From Tetranychus cinnabarinus (Eukaryota > Arthropoda > Arachnida > Trombidiformes > Tetranychidae), in assembly GCA_022266195.1 (NCBI GenBank), contig WHVY01000001.1, positions 806,001 through 870,000 on the forward strand: a stretch of DNA of 64,000 nt, written 5' to 3'. The notes under the pieces were generated by a model. The model did no database searches, was not told the DNA's origin, and was given only the letters and a program-made list of their open reading frames with translations. The stretch's first letter is position 1; each line of letters starts with the position of its first letter. Shown here piece by piece: positions 34,832-43,840 of this stretch. A program made the position numbers and the translations under genes.

Positions 34832-37800
34832 CTATTTTGTTTTTGCTTTAGGCTTTTCATCTTCTTCTGAGTCAGGCTCTAAGCTTGAACTCTGTTCATT
34901 ATCTGTTGTTTCACCGTCTGATTGTGATTTGATTTTCTTCAAATCTTCAAAGTTTACTCTTTCTTTCTTCATTGTTTTAGTGTCAGCTATTATAGCTATT
35001 GAATCTAAGACGACAGTGACAACATAGGTACCTTTAAACAACGGAGTTAATTTCTTACCGAGACTTCGATCAAGATTTTTCACAGCTTTCCTAACAAAAT
35101 CGCCAACTTTAAAAGGCGCAGGTTTAATTGGAGTTTTATCCATTCTTTCTTGTTGTTGTTTTTCGAGCTTTTCTTTGACTCTTTTTCTTTCACTTTGAAC
35201 TTCTTGTTGTTGATGCTCGACTTCGATGTCATTATTTTTCTCGAATGGAGTTTTAGGTTGAATGCCAAGCACTAGTTTAATAGGTGAAGTACCCAAATTT
35301 TCTGAGTAGGTACAATTGTAGCCGAGGATGATGTCCCTTAACTCATCATCCCAAATCTTTTCGTTGCCTTTTGCATACATTTTAATTCTTGTTCCTATTG
35401 TTTTGTTAACTCTTTCGACGAGTCCATTAGATGTAGGGCGATAAGGTGCAGTCTTTTGATGCTTGATTGCAAGTTTGTTGAAGTATTCTTTAGCTTCTTT
35501 TGATATAAAACAAGGTCCATTGTCTGTCTGAATGACTGATGGTGCTCCGATGATTTGAATCATATAATCTAAGAATTGAATTAGTTCTCTTGAGCGTTGA
35601 TTTCTGTAGGCTTTTGCAAACACAAATTTAGTTAATACGTCTATTGCGACGAATAAATATTGATTTCTAAGCTTTGATGCTTTGTAGGGACCTTGAACAT
35701 CAATTTGCACACGTTCGAAAGGATGCTTTGGAATTGGCATTGCTCTTGCTCTTCGATCATTTGTAGTTTTATGTTTATACTTTGAACAAGTTTCACAATT
35801 GTAGATTTTATCTTTGATTATTTCATCCATATTTGCAAACCAATAGATGTCTTTAATTCTTTTCATTGTAGGTTTAAAACCAAAATGTCCTCCGACAGCA
35901 TCACAATGATATTGGTTAAATACTTGATCGATCATTTTTGAAGGCAAGACGATTGTAGGCTTGAACTTTCTTCTTCTTCGATAGAGTATGCCAGCTTTCA
36001 TTATAAATTTTGAAGATAGTTCTCCTTTTTTAACAGATGCAATACATTTAGCGCAGAATGAATCTTTAGTTTGCTCTTTGATTATTGAACTTTCTTGTTC
36101 TGGTAAATCTTTCGTTGATGCCAATAGTATAAAACGATGAACTGCAGTATTATCAAATATTTCTGGAGCATTGTAGTTTTCTTGTAGATCATTTGCAGTC
36201 ATTTTAGCAGTTAATATTTTGCGCGGTGTCTCCTCTTCGTCAAGAGCTTCGAGATCACAATCTTCCATGTTAGGAATATCAAGTTCTGGTTTGTCAATCC
36301 AGGTTGCATCGTATTTAGTATCAATTTTAATTTTTCCAAACTGACCATAGCTGCGAGTTTCTTTAAACGCGAAATGACAATATTTGTAGAAGTCTTCTTC
36401 ATTAATTTCACCTTGTCTCTTGTGTCGCCATTCACTGCTTCTTGAAAAGCAATCGGCAGGATGCTCTGATCCTTTTGAATATTCAATCGTATAGTCGAAT
36501 TGAGAAATTAGGTTTGCCCATCTATGCAAACGAGTGCATTTAAAATCAATTTTCTTTAATGCACAAAGAGCATGGTGATCACTCACTATTGTGAATTTTT
36601 GGCCAGATAAATAATGTTGGAATTTCTTTACTCCAGCTATAACTGCAAGACGTTCTTTCTCAGTTATAGTATATGCTAGTTGATGCTTTGCTAGTTTCTG
36701 TCCAAAGAAACTTACAGGTCGCCAATTTCCATCTTCCAATTGTAGAAGCATGCCTCCCACGGCAATAGATGATGCATCAACTACGAGTTTATGTTCTTTT
36801 GCTTCATCAAATTGAGCTAATTCGCAATTGTGGACTAGAGCATCTTTTATCTTTTTCCATGCAGCTTGATGTCTATCTGTCCACTTGTATTTAGTTTTCT
36901 TTGAACATAACTCGAATAAGTCCGAAGCTAGGTTTGCGTAGTCCGGAATGAATTTGGCGAGGTAATTGAAAAGTCCTAATTGACTTTGTAAGCTGCGAAC
37001 ATCGCGAGGTGGTTGAAAAGCTTTGAGCCTTTCAACTTTTTCAGGATCTGGTTTAATAGTTTTCCCAGAGATAATGTGACCTAGAAATTTGACTTCTTTG
37101 TGTCCAAATTTACATTTATCAGGTGCGATTTTCAAGCCATAATTGCATAGTTTTTCAAAAACTTTTTCAGCATTCTGCAATAGATTATCAAAATCTTTTC
37201 CAAATATAATCACGTCGTCTATGTAAGCAAGACAGGATTTATAGAGTAGGTCGCCAAAAACACGATTGACGAAAGCTTGAAAATAGGCAGGACTATCAGC
37301 GAGTCCCATTGGAAGTCTCACATATTGATACTTTCCAGATTCGGTCACGAACGCTACTTTTTCACGTTCTTCAGGCGCGAGTTCAATTTGGTGAAAACCT
37401 TGAGTTAGATCTAAGGTCATGAAGTAATTGTAGCCAACCATGGCTTGGATGAAATCATCCACATTCGGCATAGGATAGGAACGAGTTCTGCACAATGCAT
37501 TTAACTCTTGAAAGCTAGTCACCAATCTATAACTTCCATTAGGTTTAGGGACCAGGAAAGCTGGAGAACCACCCGTAGAATTGCTGGGTTCAATGATACC
37601 ATGATCTTTTAATTCTTTTAATTTCTCCTCCATAATCTTCCTTTTCTTTGGTCCAAGTCGATACGGATTGCATTTCGGTATCGAATTGTTTCCTATGTCG
37701 ATTTTAATTTTGACTGTATCTGCAGGAATACGACCCAAATCGTATTTGTGAACTGAGAAGCATTTCTTGTATTTGTGTAAGAAATCTTTCATCTTTGCTT

Positions 37801-40153
37801 TTTCATCTCTTGATAGTTCACTTGAAATACCTTTTGCTAAGGTTTGATCCAAATTTTCAACTTCAGCAGGAAATGTGTCTGCTCTTTTATCCAATTTTCT
37901 CTTCTTGATTTCTTTAGTTTGTTGTTTCTTGTCTTTTGCAATTAATATTGATATTGGATCTTTAACTTCTTTCTTTTCGAAGTATGCAACAGTCATTTTG
38001 CTTTCGATTTCTGATTCATCTGAATCATCACAGTCACTTTGAGAATGAGTCTTCTCTTCCAAATCAAAAGTCTTTGACCTTTGATTGTTAGTTGAGCTTT
38101 CAGTTGATGTACTGGCTCCTTGTTCCTCTTGTTTATGATTGAGGAAAGATTCTTTTTTACCTTTGCCAAGGGTTTCAGGGAAAAACTTTTCAAATAAGTA
38201 GTCCCATAGTGCCATTCCAGGCGCTCTAGCTTTTGCGATTAATGGTTTGCCATATCTTAAAACTTGAAATGTTTTATCAGCTTTGAATTGAATGTTTATA
38301 TCAGCTAGATACAGGAAATTTTTTCCCAAAATAAATTGATGCGGGAGTTTATCAAATACATAAATTAGTAAACAAATTTGTTTTTGACGAGGTGCCAATC
38401 TGATGAGCATCTGCGTTACGCCTCTTGCGTTTAACTCTCCGCCAAGCCCAATGAATCCTTGATTATAAGTGTAGACAAACAGACCCAATTTTTCAGCAAG
38501 GGCTGATGTCATTAAAGTTGTTTCCGCTCCGGAATCAAACATTGCATTAATAGGACCTATCTCGATATCTTCAATTAGTATGTCATGTTTAACATAAGGA
38601 AATCGTGTGTCGTCGTCTATTTCAACGTTGTTTCTATCTGCCATCAGGACATGATTGCTTGATGCACTTGCTTTGATTTGATGATCTAACTGCATTTTTC
38701 CAGTAATGATGCTTCTTGATTCTTTGCTTTTTCTTTTGCACATAAACATCACACTTCTTGTTTCATCGTAAGAACTTTCACTTGAAGGTCTTTGCATGCA
38801 CAACGCTTTCTTTGATTTATCTTTATTTTCAAATCTTTGACGCACAGGACAGTCTTTTGTTGAATGATCGTAGGTCTTGCAATATGAGCACATTTCTTTG
38901 GACTTGTTTTCGGATCCAAAGCCTTTGGCCTTGGATCCATCACTATTGTTGCTTCTTTGACCTTGGTTTCTTTGATAACCACGGTTGTTGTTCCTTTGAT
39001 AACCTTGATTGTTGTTTCTTTGATAACTCTGATTGTTGTTTCTTTGATAGCTTTGATTGCTGTTTCTGCGATAATTGTTAGGTTGCTGCTGTCTTGATCG
39101 ATTAGACTCGTTTCTATTAACTATATTGTCACGTTTATCATAAGAAGGAGCTCTCATGATAGCGGTTGCTAATTGATCGAATGTATTAATGTTAGTGTTA
39201 TTAGCTATTTGACTTTTAAGAGGTTGTGGAAGAGTATGGATAATTGCTATTAATAGACCTTCTTCTTTTACTCTTGGATATCTTAATCTAGCAGCGTGCT
39301 TAATCTTATCACAGAATGTTTGCACATTCATTCCTCTCTCAAATTTTGCTGAATATAGCTCTTGAGCAGCTTTTAAAATATCTGCATCACAAATATGATT
39401 CTCTCTCAGATAAATACAGATTTCACTAAATTTTAAACCATTAGGATCTTTTACTCTAAAAAATTCTAAAACTCTTGCGAATAGGTCAGCACCGATTTGT
39501 GCCATTAGAACTCTTACTGCATCTTCATTACTTAAATTAAAAACTATGACTCTATTCTGTAGATCACATAACCATTGATGTAAGGTTTCAACTTTTTCGT
39601 CAAACTTATGATGAACCGAAGTCCAAGTTACCGCTAATGGTACTGAGTTTCGTTTCTCATGATAAGTTTGTTGGATAGATACATGATTATTTAATTGCCT
39701 ATCTTGATTACTGTTCAAGTCTAATAGATTATCAGGGATAGGAGTAGAGGTTCTTGCGAAACCTAAAGTTTCCAAATAAATAGCAATTTGATCTTTATGA
39801 AATGATTCAATTCTAAGGTCAGATTCTTCAAGTACTTTACCCAAATGTTCTCCTCTGATCAATTTCCTAATGCAAGGTTCGGATAAACCATTGTATCTTA
39901 ATTTTTTGATTTCTTCAGGACAGTTGAGGAGGATAGGTTCAAATTTTTCATCTGAGTAGTCTTCTTGATTCGTTTTTCCATGATAGATGGCCATTGTACT
40001 GAGTGCTGATTTAAATTTTGTAGTTAGCGGACCAGGAGCTTTTGAGTATCTATTCAGATTGATACCAAGAGACTCAGCCATTACGTTTCTGTTTTCTTCC
40101 ACTTTAACGTATTGATCAACTGTTAGATCAGTCATGACTATAGAATCAGGCAT
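34832..40153 (-). CDS. gag-pol: Ty3/gypsy Gag-Pol polyprotein in a single frame
   Basis: 1,773 residues from ATG with no frameshift or internal stop. The Gag region (1 to about 440) has a Gln/Asn/Tyr/Arg repeat region (about 355-400) and a CCHC zinc knuckle (C422, C425, H430, C435). Protease: DSGA at 540-543. Reverse transcriptase: catalytic D915 and YIDD at 977-980. RNase H: D1126, Glu in TEKE near 1165, D1192. Integrase: zinc site H1416, H1423, C1453, C1456; catalytic D1485, D1544 and E1580 (35 residues between the last two); a GPY/F-like module follows near 1680-1710, with no chromodomain seen. The order PR-RT-RH-IN defines Ty3/gypsy. Gag and Pol share one frame, so the Gag:Pol ratio would need proteolysis or another mechanism. 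Four family palindromes lie in frame. Confidence 0.95.
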   Translation of the reverse strand: MPDSIVMTDLTVDQYVKVEENRNVMAESLGINLNRYSKAPGPLTTKFKSALSTMAIYHGKTNQEDYSDEKFEPILLNCPEEIKKLRYNGLSEPCIRKLIRGEHLGKVLEESDLRIESFHKDQIAIYLETLGFARTSTPIPDNLLDLNSNQDRQLNNHVSIQQTYHEKRNSVPLAVTWTSVHHKFDEKVETLHQWLCDLQNRVIVFNLSNEDAVRVLMAQIGADLFARVLEFFRVKDPNGLKFSEICIYLRENHICDADILKAAQELYSAKFERGMNVQTFCDKIKHAARLRYPRVKEEGLLIAIIHTLPQPLKSQIANNTNINTFDQLATAIMRAPSYDKRDNIVNRNESNRSRQQQPNNYRRNSNQSYQRNNNQSYQRNNNQGYQRNNNRGYQRNQGQRSNNSDGSKAKGFGSENKSKEMCSYCKTYDHSTKDCPVRQRFENKDKSKKALCMQRPSSESSYDETRSVMFMCKRKSKESRSIITGKMQLDHQIKASASSNHVLMADRNNVEIDDDTRFPYVKHDILIEDIEIGPINAMFDSGAETTLMTSALAEKLGLFVYTYNQGFIGLGGELNARGVTQMLIRLAPRQKQICLLIYVFDKLPHQFILGKNFLYLADINIQFKADKTFQVLRYGKPLIAKARAPGMALWDYLFEKFFPETLGKGKKESFLNHKQEEQGASTSTESSTNNQRSKTFDLEEKTHSQSDCDDSDESEIESKMTVAYFEKKEVKDPISILIAKDKKQQTKEIKKRKLDKRADTFPAEVENLDQTLAKGISSELSRDEKAKMKDFLHKYKKCFSVHKYDLGRIPADTVKIKIDIGNNSIPKCNPYRLGPKKRKIMEEKLKELKDHGIIEPSNSTGGSPAFLVPKPNGSYRLVTSFQELNALCRTRSYPMPNVDDFIQAMVGYNYFMTLDLTQGFHQIELAPEEREKVAFVTESGKYQYVRLPMGLADSPAYFQAFVNRVFGDLLYKSCLAYIDDVIIFGKDFDNLLQNAEKVFEKLCNYGLKIAPDKCKFGHKEVKFLGHIISGKTIKPDPEKVERLKAFQPPRDVRSLQSQLGLFNYLAKFIPDYANLASDLFELCSKKTKYKWTDRHQAAWKKIKDALVHNCELAQFDEAKEHKLVVDASSIAVGGMLLQLEDGNWRPVSFFGQKLAKHQLAYTITEKERLAVIAGVKKFQHYLSGQKFTIVSDHHALCALKKIDFKCTRLHRWANLISQFDYTIEYSKGSEHPADCFSRSSEWRHKRQGEINEEDFYKYCHFAFKETRSYGQFGKIKIDTKYDATWIDKPELDIPNMEDCDLEALDEEETPRKILTAKMTANDLQENYNAPEIFDNTAVHRFILLASTKDLPEQESSIIKEQTKDSFCAKCIASVKKGELSSKFIMKAGILYRRRRKFKPTIVLPSKMIDQVFNQYHCDAVGGHFGFKPTMKRIKDIYWFANMDEIIKDKIYNCETCSKYKHKTTNDRRARAMPIPKHPFERVQIDVQGPYKASKLRNQYLFVAIDVLTKFVFAKAYRNQRSRELIQFLDYMIQIIGAPSVIQTDNGPCFISKEAKEYFNKLAIKHQKTAPYRPTSNGLVERVNKTIGTRIKMYAKGNEKIWDDELRDIILGYNCTYSENLGTSPIKLVLGIQPKTPFEKNNDIEVEHQQQEVQSERKRVKEKLEKQQQERMDKTPIKPAPFKVGDFVRKAVKNLDRSLGKKLTPLFKGTYVVTVVLDSIAIIADTKTMKKERVNFEDLKKIKSQSDGETTDNEQSSSLEPDSEEDEKPKAKTK
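34869..34892. repeat. family palindrome near the gag-pol 3' end
   Basis: Plus-strand arms GAGTCAGGCT and AGCTTGAACTC around CTA, with one G:T and one bulge. It lies in the acidic C-terminal tail at about residues 1754-1761. Confidence 0.6.
37012..37036. repeat. family palindrome inside the RT coding region
   Basis: Plus-strand arms GTTGAAAAGCT and AGCCTTTCAAC around TTG: 11 pairs, G:T on the sense strand. It encodes residues about 1040-1047 at the end of RT, in a segment that aligns to other gypsy RTs without an obvious insertion. Confidence 0.75.
38062..38086. repeat. family palindrome in the PR-RT linker
   Basis: Plus-strand arms AATCAAAAGTC and GACCTTTGATT around TTT: 11 pairs, one G:T on the sense strand. 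It encodes N-Q-R-S-K-T-F-D at about residues 690-697, in a low-conservation linker. Confidence 0.8.
38912..38938. repeat. family palindrome in the Gag linker before the zinc knuckle
   Basis: Sense-strand arms GGATCCAAGGCC and GGCTTTGGATCC around AAA: 12 pairs, one G:T. It encodes G-S-K-A-K-G-F-G-S in frame, sharing SKAKGF with the copy in ORF3. Confidence 0.9.
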
Positions 40154-40202
40154 AGACGAATAATTCGAACTTTGAGTGGAATCAGATTCAATTTTGACTG
40201 CT

Positions 40203-40227
40203 ATTTCAAGGCTTTAAGCTTTGAAAT
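40203..40227. repeat. family palindrome, leader
   Basis: Plus-strand arms ATTTCAAGGCTT and AAGCTTTGAAAT around one T: 12 pairs, one G:T. It lies 50 bases before the gag ATG in sense orientation. Confidence 0.85.
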
Positions 40228-40271
40228 TCTTGATCTTTGAACAGCTTGTTGATTTTGAATAGAATTGGTCT

Positions 40272-40297
40272 GATTCAAGGCTTTAAGCTTTGGAATC
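40272..40297. repeat. family palindrome, leader
   Basis: Plus-strand arms GATTCAAGGCTT and AAGCTTTGGAATC around one T, with a bulged G and one G:T. It has the same core as the 40203 copy but a different outer stem. Confidence 0.8.
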
Positions 40298-40777
40298 TTT
40301 GTTGAATAATTTATCAGCTTTGATTAGTATCAGGGTTTTGATGTTTTTAGCCAAATGACGAATCTTTTTTTCAATTAATGATGATGATGTTAACACGACC
40401 TTGATTGTCACCAGGACAAGCGTAATTTACCAAATAGTATGAACCAACGAGGTTACTAGCAATTGTGAGTACAAGAATTTAAGAATCTTTCTTAGTAGTG
40501 AGAAGTGATCTTTTGAACAGAAATATTTTGAACAGGAATAACTGATTGCAGTGTTTGAACTTTGCACTAATTTTGAGATGATTTTGATTGTGATCAAAAG
40601 GGTTGAATGAAGGTTGTTAGCAGCAAGATGTGTAGTCTTTTCAGGAATACTTTGAACAGGAGTGAAATCTTTTACCAATTCTTGAGCAGTTATTAAACTG
40701 ACGATGAATGAAATGTCTCTGAGGAATCTAGACCAGTTGTTGCTGGATCGAACTTGGTTGCTTGCCAAATATAAAAA

Positions 40778-40899
40778 CTAAGTATCTCCACCAATTGTTG
40801 ATAGAGCAAAGCGATTTTAACCAAAAATAAAAACGAAGGATCTCCGCCAATTGTTGAACGAAGTGATTAAACAGAATAAAAAACGAGGTATCTCCACCA
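40778..40899 (-). repeat. three tandem copies of a PBS-like sequence
   Basis: Sense-strand TGGTGGAGATAC, TGGCGGAGATCC and TGGTGGAGATAC, each followed within a few bases by a T-run (CGTTTTT in two, AGTTTTT in one), end at plus positions 40899, 40849 and 40793. Spacing is 50 and 56 bases. The first is the LTR-proximal primer-binding site. The conserved flank reads (C)AACA before the TGG, matching the LTR end. Confidence 0.8.
40884..40899 (-). promoter_or_regulatory. primer-binding site (tRNA-Ala-like)
   Basis: Two bases inside the 5' LTR the sense strand reads TGGTGGAGATACCTCG. It would pair with a tRNA 3' end ...GGUAUCUCCACCA. Arthropod tRNA-Ala genes end in a similar ...ATCTCCA plus CCA, so tRNA-Ala is my best guess; this rests on memory of the family and the tRNA gene is not in this window. 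Confidence 0.6.
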
Positions 40900-40976
40900 G
40901 TTGTTAGGGTTTAGGGTTCGTGACAGAACCACAAGCGATAAACTTATCGAATGTGTACCGAGATCGAGGGATGATC

Positions 40977-40999
40977 AGACAAGGCTTAAAGCTTTGTCT
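40977..40999. repeat. family palindrome, 5' LTR
   Basis: The LTR counterpart of the palindrome at 29461-29483. Downstream of the TATA box, so it is likely present in the element's transcript. Confidence 0.8.
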
Positions 41000-41318
41000 G
41001 TAGTTTATTTAGCGTACACTTCACTAACAACACAAATTAAGAATAAACAATTTAACTTCAGGTTAGAACTTAGAGAGAGCACTTTAATCAGCTTGTAATT
41101 AATTGAATCAAATTAGAAATTATAACATAAATAAGAGAGGTTTCTTCAGAGAATAAGGTTTTGGAACAAATAAGGAAAAGGAAATACTGATGTAAGGATT
41201 ATAATGAGGTTCAACTGTGTTGGGCAAAGGAATGTGTAACTGGTAACAGTGACTGACTGACTAATTATTCAGTAGTGACTGGAGTAACAATGACTGAGGA
41301 TAAGGAAGTAAGGATGAG

Positions 41319-41326
41319 TTTATATA
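41319..41326 (-). promoter_or_regulatory. LTR TATA box
   Basis: TATATAAA on the sense strand, 130 bases into the 5' LTR. It is the only strong TATA-like element found in the LTR. Confidence 0.55.
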
Positions 41327-41455
41327 CAACTGTTTTCTGTGGAAAGATTAGTAATTGAGATCAGTAAGATTAAACTAGGTTTAAACAATGCATATTCATT
41401 GGTCATTGATATGATTAAAGGGGGAAATGATTAACTGATGTGTCGACCCCTTACA

Positions 41456-43344
41456 AGTAAATGAACTTTGGACGCTTCTCAGTTTATAAAAAAATAAACT
41501 AATGATTTTATTAGTTATGTTGCAACGATATTATGAGGAAAAGGGTCCAAAAACCTTGCATGAAGTTTTCAATTTGTGCTATCAAGACCTCGCTCACAAG
41601 TTTCTAGCCACTGCTTGGAGCGTTTGAGTTGCCTGGGAATGTTTTACATTAATGCCTTGATTTTTTCAGTTGTTCTGGGTCATTTTCGAAGTATTCAATG
41701 TTATCTTTTTCACCCTTTTTTCTTTCCGGTTTTGCTATTTGCCATTCATGGTTCATAAACAAAAATACAATTCAATCAACCCATATCAGGACGAAAAACG
41801 AAAATATCGACTCTTTCTTGCCTGCAAATCCCTAATATTAATGTCTTGTTATTGTTAATTTGATGAATTGAATTAGCTTGGTTTACATTCAACAATCGTA
41901 TTTAGGTTTAGTTTTCAATTTCATTAATAATTAGTAGCAGCTATAAGTTTTCAACTTCATTAACTTCAAATTATGTCTTTAGCCGTAAGAAATTATTATT
42001 CTTTTACAGTTCAATTGCTATCAGATTGTTTATTTATATCATTTGATGGCTTGAAAGGAATAATAAAATATCTTGATCTACAGAAATAATTATTATCAAG
42101 ATTGTCCAGATAATTTTACCTAACTATTAATCATTGCAATATGCTAATGCTATTTATATCGCTCTTGCAATATTAAGTTGAAGTGAAACACTGTTACTAT
42201 GCTGGCTGTTGTTTAAATAAATTGATTCATTCTTATTGATTGTCCAAAGCACTATGCATGATCTGAGTGACAATTGATGAAAAAATTGCACGAAATGCAT
42301 TTGAAAAAATGAGAAAAATTAACGGTCAGTGATTTATTCCTAGGGTTATTTCCTTGTCCAGATGCTCAAAGATATTTTTTGTTTGGTTTAAACTCATTGA
42401 CTATATAAGGTTTTTGTAACATTTTCCTCAGACCATAAAGTGATGTAATTTTTTATAAGCTCACAAACGTCTAAAGTCTATTCAGTTGTCATTTCATTAC
42501 AGCATAGTAGTTTATTCCGTTCTGATATTTCTAAGTTCAAAATTCATAATGGAACAATGTTCAATAAAATCTTGTTTTACAACTGATTAATCCCCTATGG
42601 ATCATCCAAAAAACAAAACGCCATCAAACTAAACGAAATAATTAGCTTTTCTTCACAATGATTTAGAATACGATTTTTTTGAAACCAAACTGTCAGAACA
42701 TGATCATGCATCTGAGAAAGCTAGTGCAAGCTCCTGTTATTGAATCATGCCCTGTTGTTAGAACCCTTTCTGTTTAGCCTCCGTTTTGAAGCAAAAATGA
42801 CTGAACATAAACTTTTTAGCATTGTGTAGGAACAATCAATCAACATCTAAGATCAGAATTCTTCATGAAAACCACATCGTCAGAATAAGAATTCAAAAGA
42901 TTAAACTTAAGCTTTTAACAATATGCATCAATACGTGTAAGCCTTTCTTCAAGCGTAGCTAAAAACTTTTCATTTGAGTTAAAACTTTGATCTCTTTTTG
43001 TACTGCTGAAGCACCAAACTCTAATCTACTTGAAAGACATTTTTACATATTATACAGTGTTTGTTATACATTTATTAGCGCATAAACCTCAGCTAACCTA
43101 ACAATAAACCAACAACCTGAATAACCAAAAAGCTGCTGCCCAAACATGCTAAAAATACTGATTCTGCATTGATTTCTCCGTAACCTTTCAATTGCAATTT
43201 AGCAACAATCTTTACATAAAATTTAATGTTTTGATTTTTATATTTCATAGATTGATCTTTAACAAAATATGTAACGCCGCGATACTCATTATTTTATTTT
43301 ATGTTTTATTTCGTTCAATTTATTTTAATACCCTTCCTCTATCA
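41456..43344. other. non-coding stretch right of the LTR element
   Basis: It begins with the right AGTA target-site copy (41456-41459). The remainder is AT-rich spacer between the duplicated segments, with no supported gene. Before the insertion this would have joined directly to 29385. Confidence 0.5.
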
Positions 43345-43840
43345 CGCTCGATGCTATTACCAAGACTGATCTCATTCCTCGGAAACGGAATTGTTTCTCA
43401 TCCAACAATTGCACATTTAAACAACTTCGTACACATAATAACAAATGTTGAGAAGAAATCGACGCAAAGAAGAAGAATAATTACAAGAAACGATCCAGGT
43501 TAGAGTGATTTACAACAGTCACAACAGAATAATAATTTTAACCAACTAACACAAATTTGATCAAGGTGAATGTCTAATGAAAAAGAGAAAAGAGCAGAAT
43601 GTGAGAACTGTTAACTCGAACTCGTGAGTGAGAACTAAAATATAATCTGGAAAAGCATGATGAACGATACAAACGATTCACTTTTTCCTCTTTTTTTCAC
43701 AAGCATTGAATCAGATGAATCTGTAGTTACAAAACTGTACACATTCCCTGTACATTAGTGCCATCTCTTTTCAAGCAAAAAAGGCATTAATTTCGTTACG
43801 AACAGGAGAACTCAGACAGTCATGACATCTATCGAATAAT
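43345..43840. repeat. segmental duplication block 1, copy B, with exon relic
   Basis: It matches 26733-27345. The piece corresponding to the first codons of the exon at 26554-26767 survives at its left edge, but a 4-base deletion shifts the frame and the rest of the exon is absent, so any coding role is lost. Copy B also lacks the (GA)n tract. Confidence 0.7.

Larger units (their letters stand above)
40154..40901 (-). other. retrotransposon leader
   Basis: 748 bases between the 5' LTR and gag. It holds the primer-binding site, two further copies of a PBS-like repeat, and two family palindromes about 70 bases apart. I find no supported ATG-initiated gene. It is the likely site of packaging signals and any splice donor, but none is identifiable with confidence. 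Confidence 0.6.
29386..41455 (-). mobile_element. complete Ty3/gypsy LTR retrotransposon with two extra genes
   Basis: This 12,070-bp element is bounded by 554-bp direct repeats and flanked by AGTA on both sides. In sense (minus) order it contains 5' LTR, leader with primer-binding site, gag-pol in one frame, an orphan gene, a DEDDh exonuclease gene, a polypurine tract and 3' LTR. All recognised enzyme motifs are intact and the LTRs show no difference that I can find, so the insertion is recent and the copy may be active. It landed between two tandemly duplicated NPC2-like genes. No transmembrane envelope-like protein is present. More than 20 short palindromes of one family lie inside it, and none with the family core was found outside it. 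Confidence 0.95.
40902..41455 (-). repeat. 5' LTR (554 bp)
   Basis: It has the same length as the LTR at 29386-29939 and I find no difference between them. A candidate TATATAAA box lies at 41319-41326, so transcription would start shortly after it, and AATAAA follows at 41004-41009. Confidence 0.95.

Noticed and set aside
40427..40768. Open frame in the retrotransposon leader
   Set aside because: It begins at a non-ATG codon, overlaps the PBS-like repeat region and shows no conserved features.
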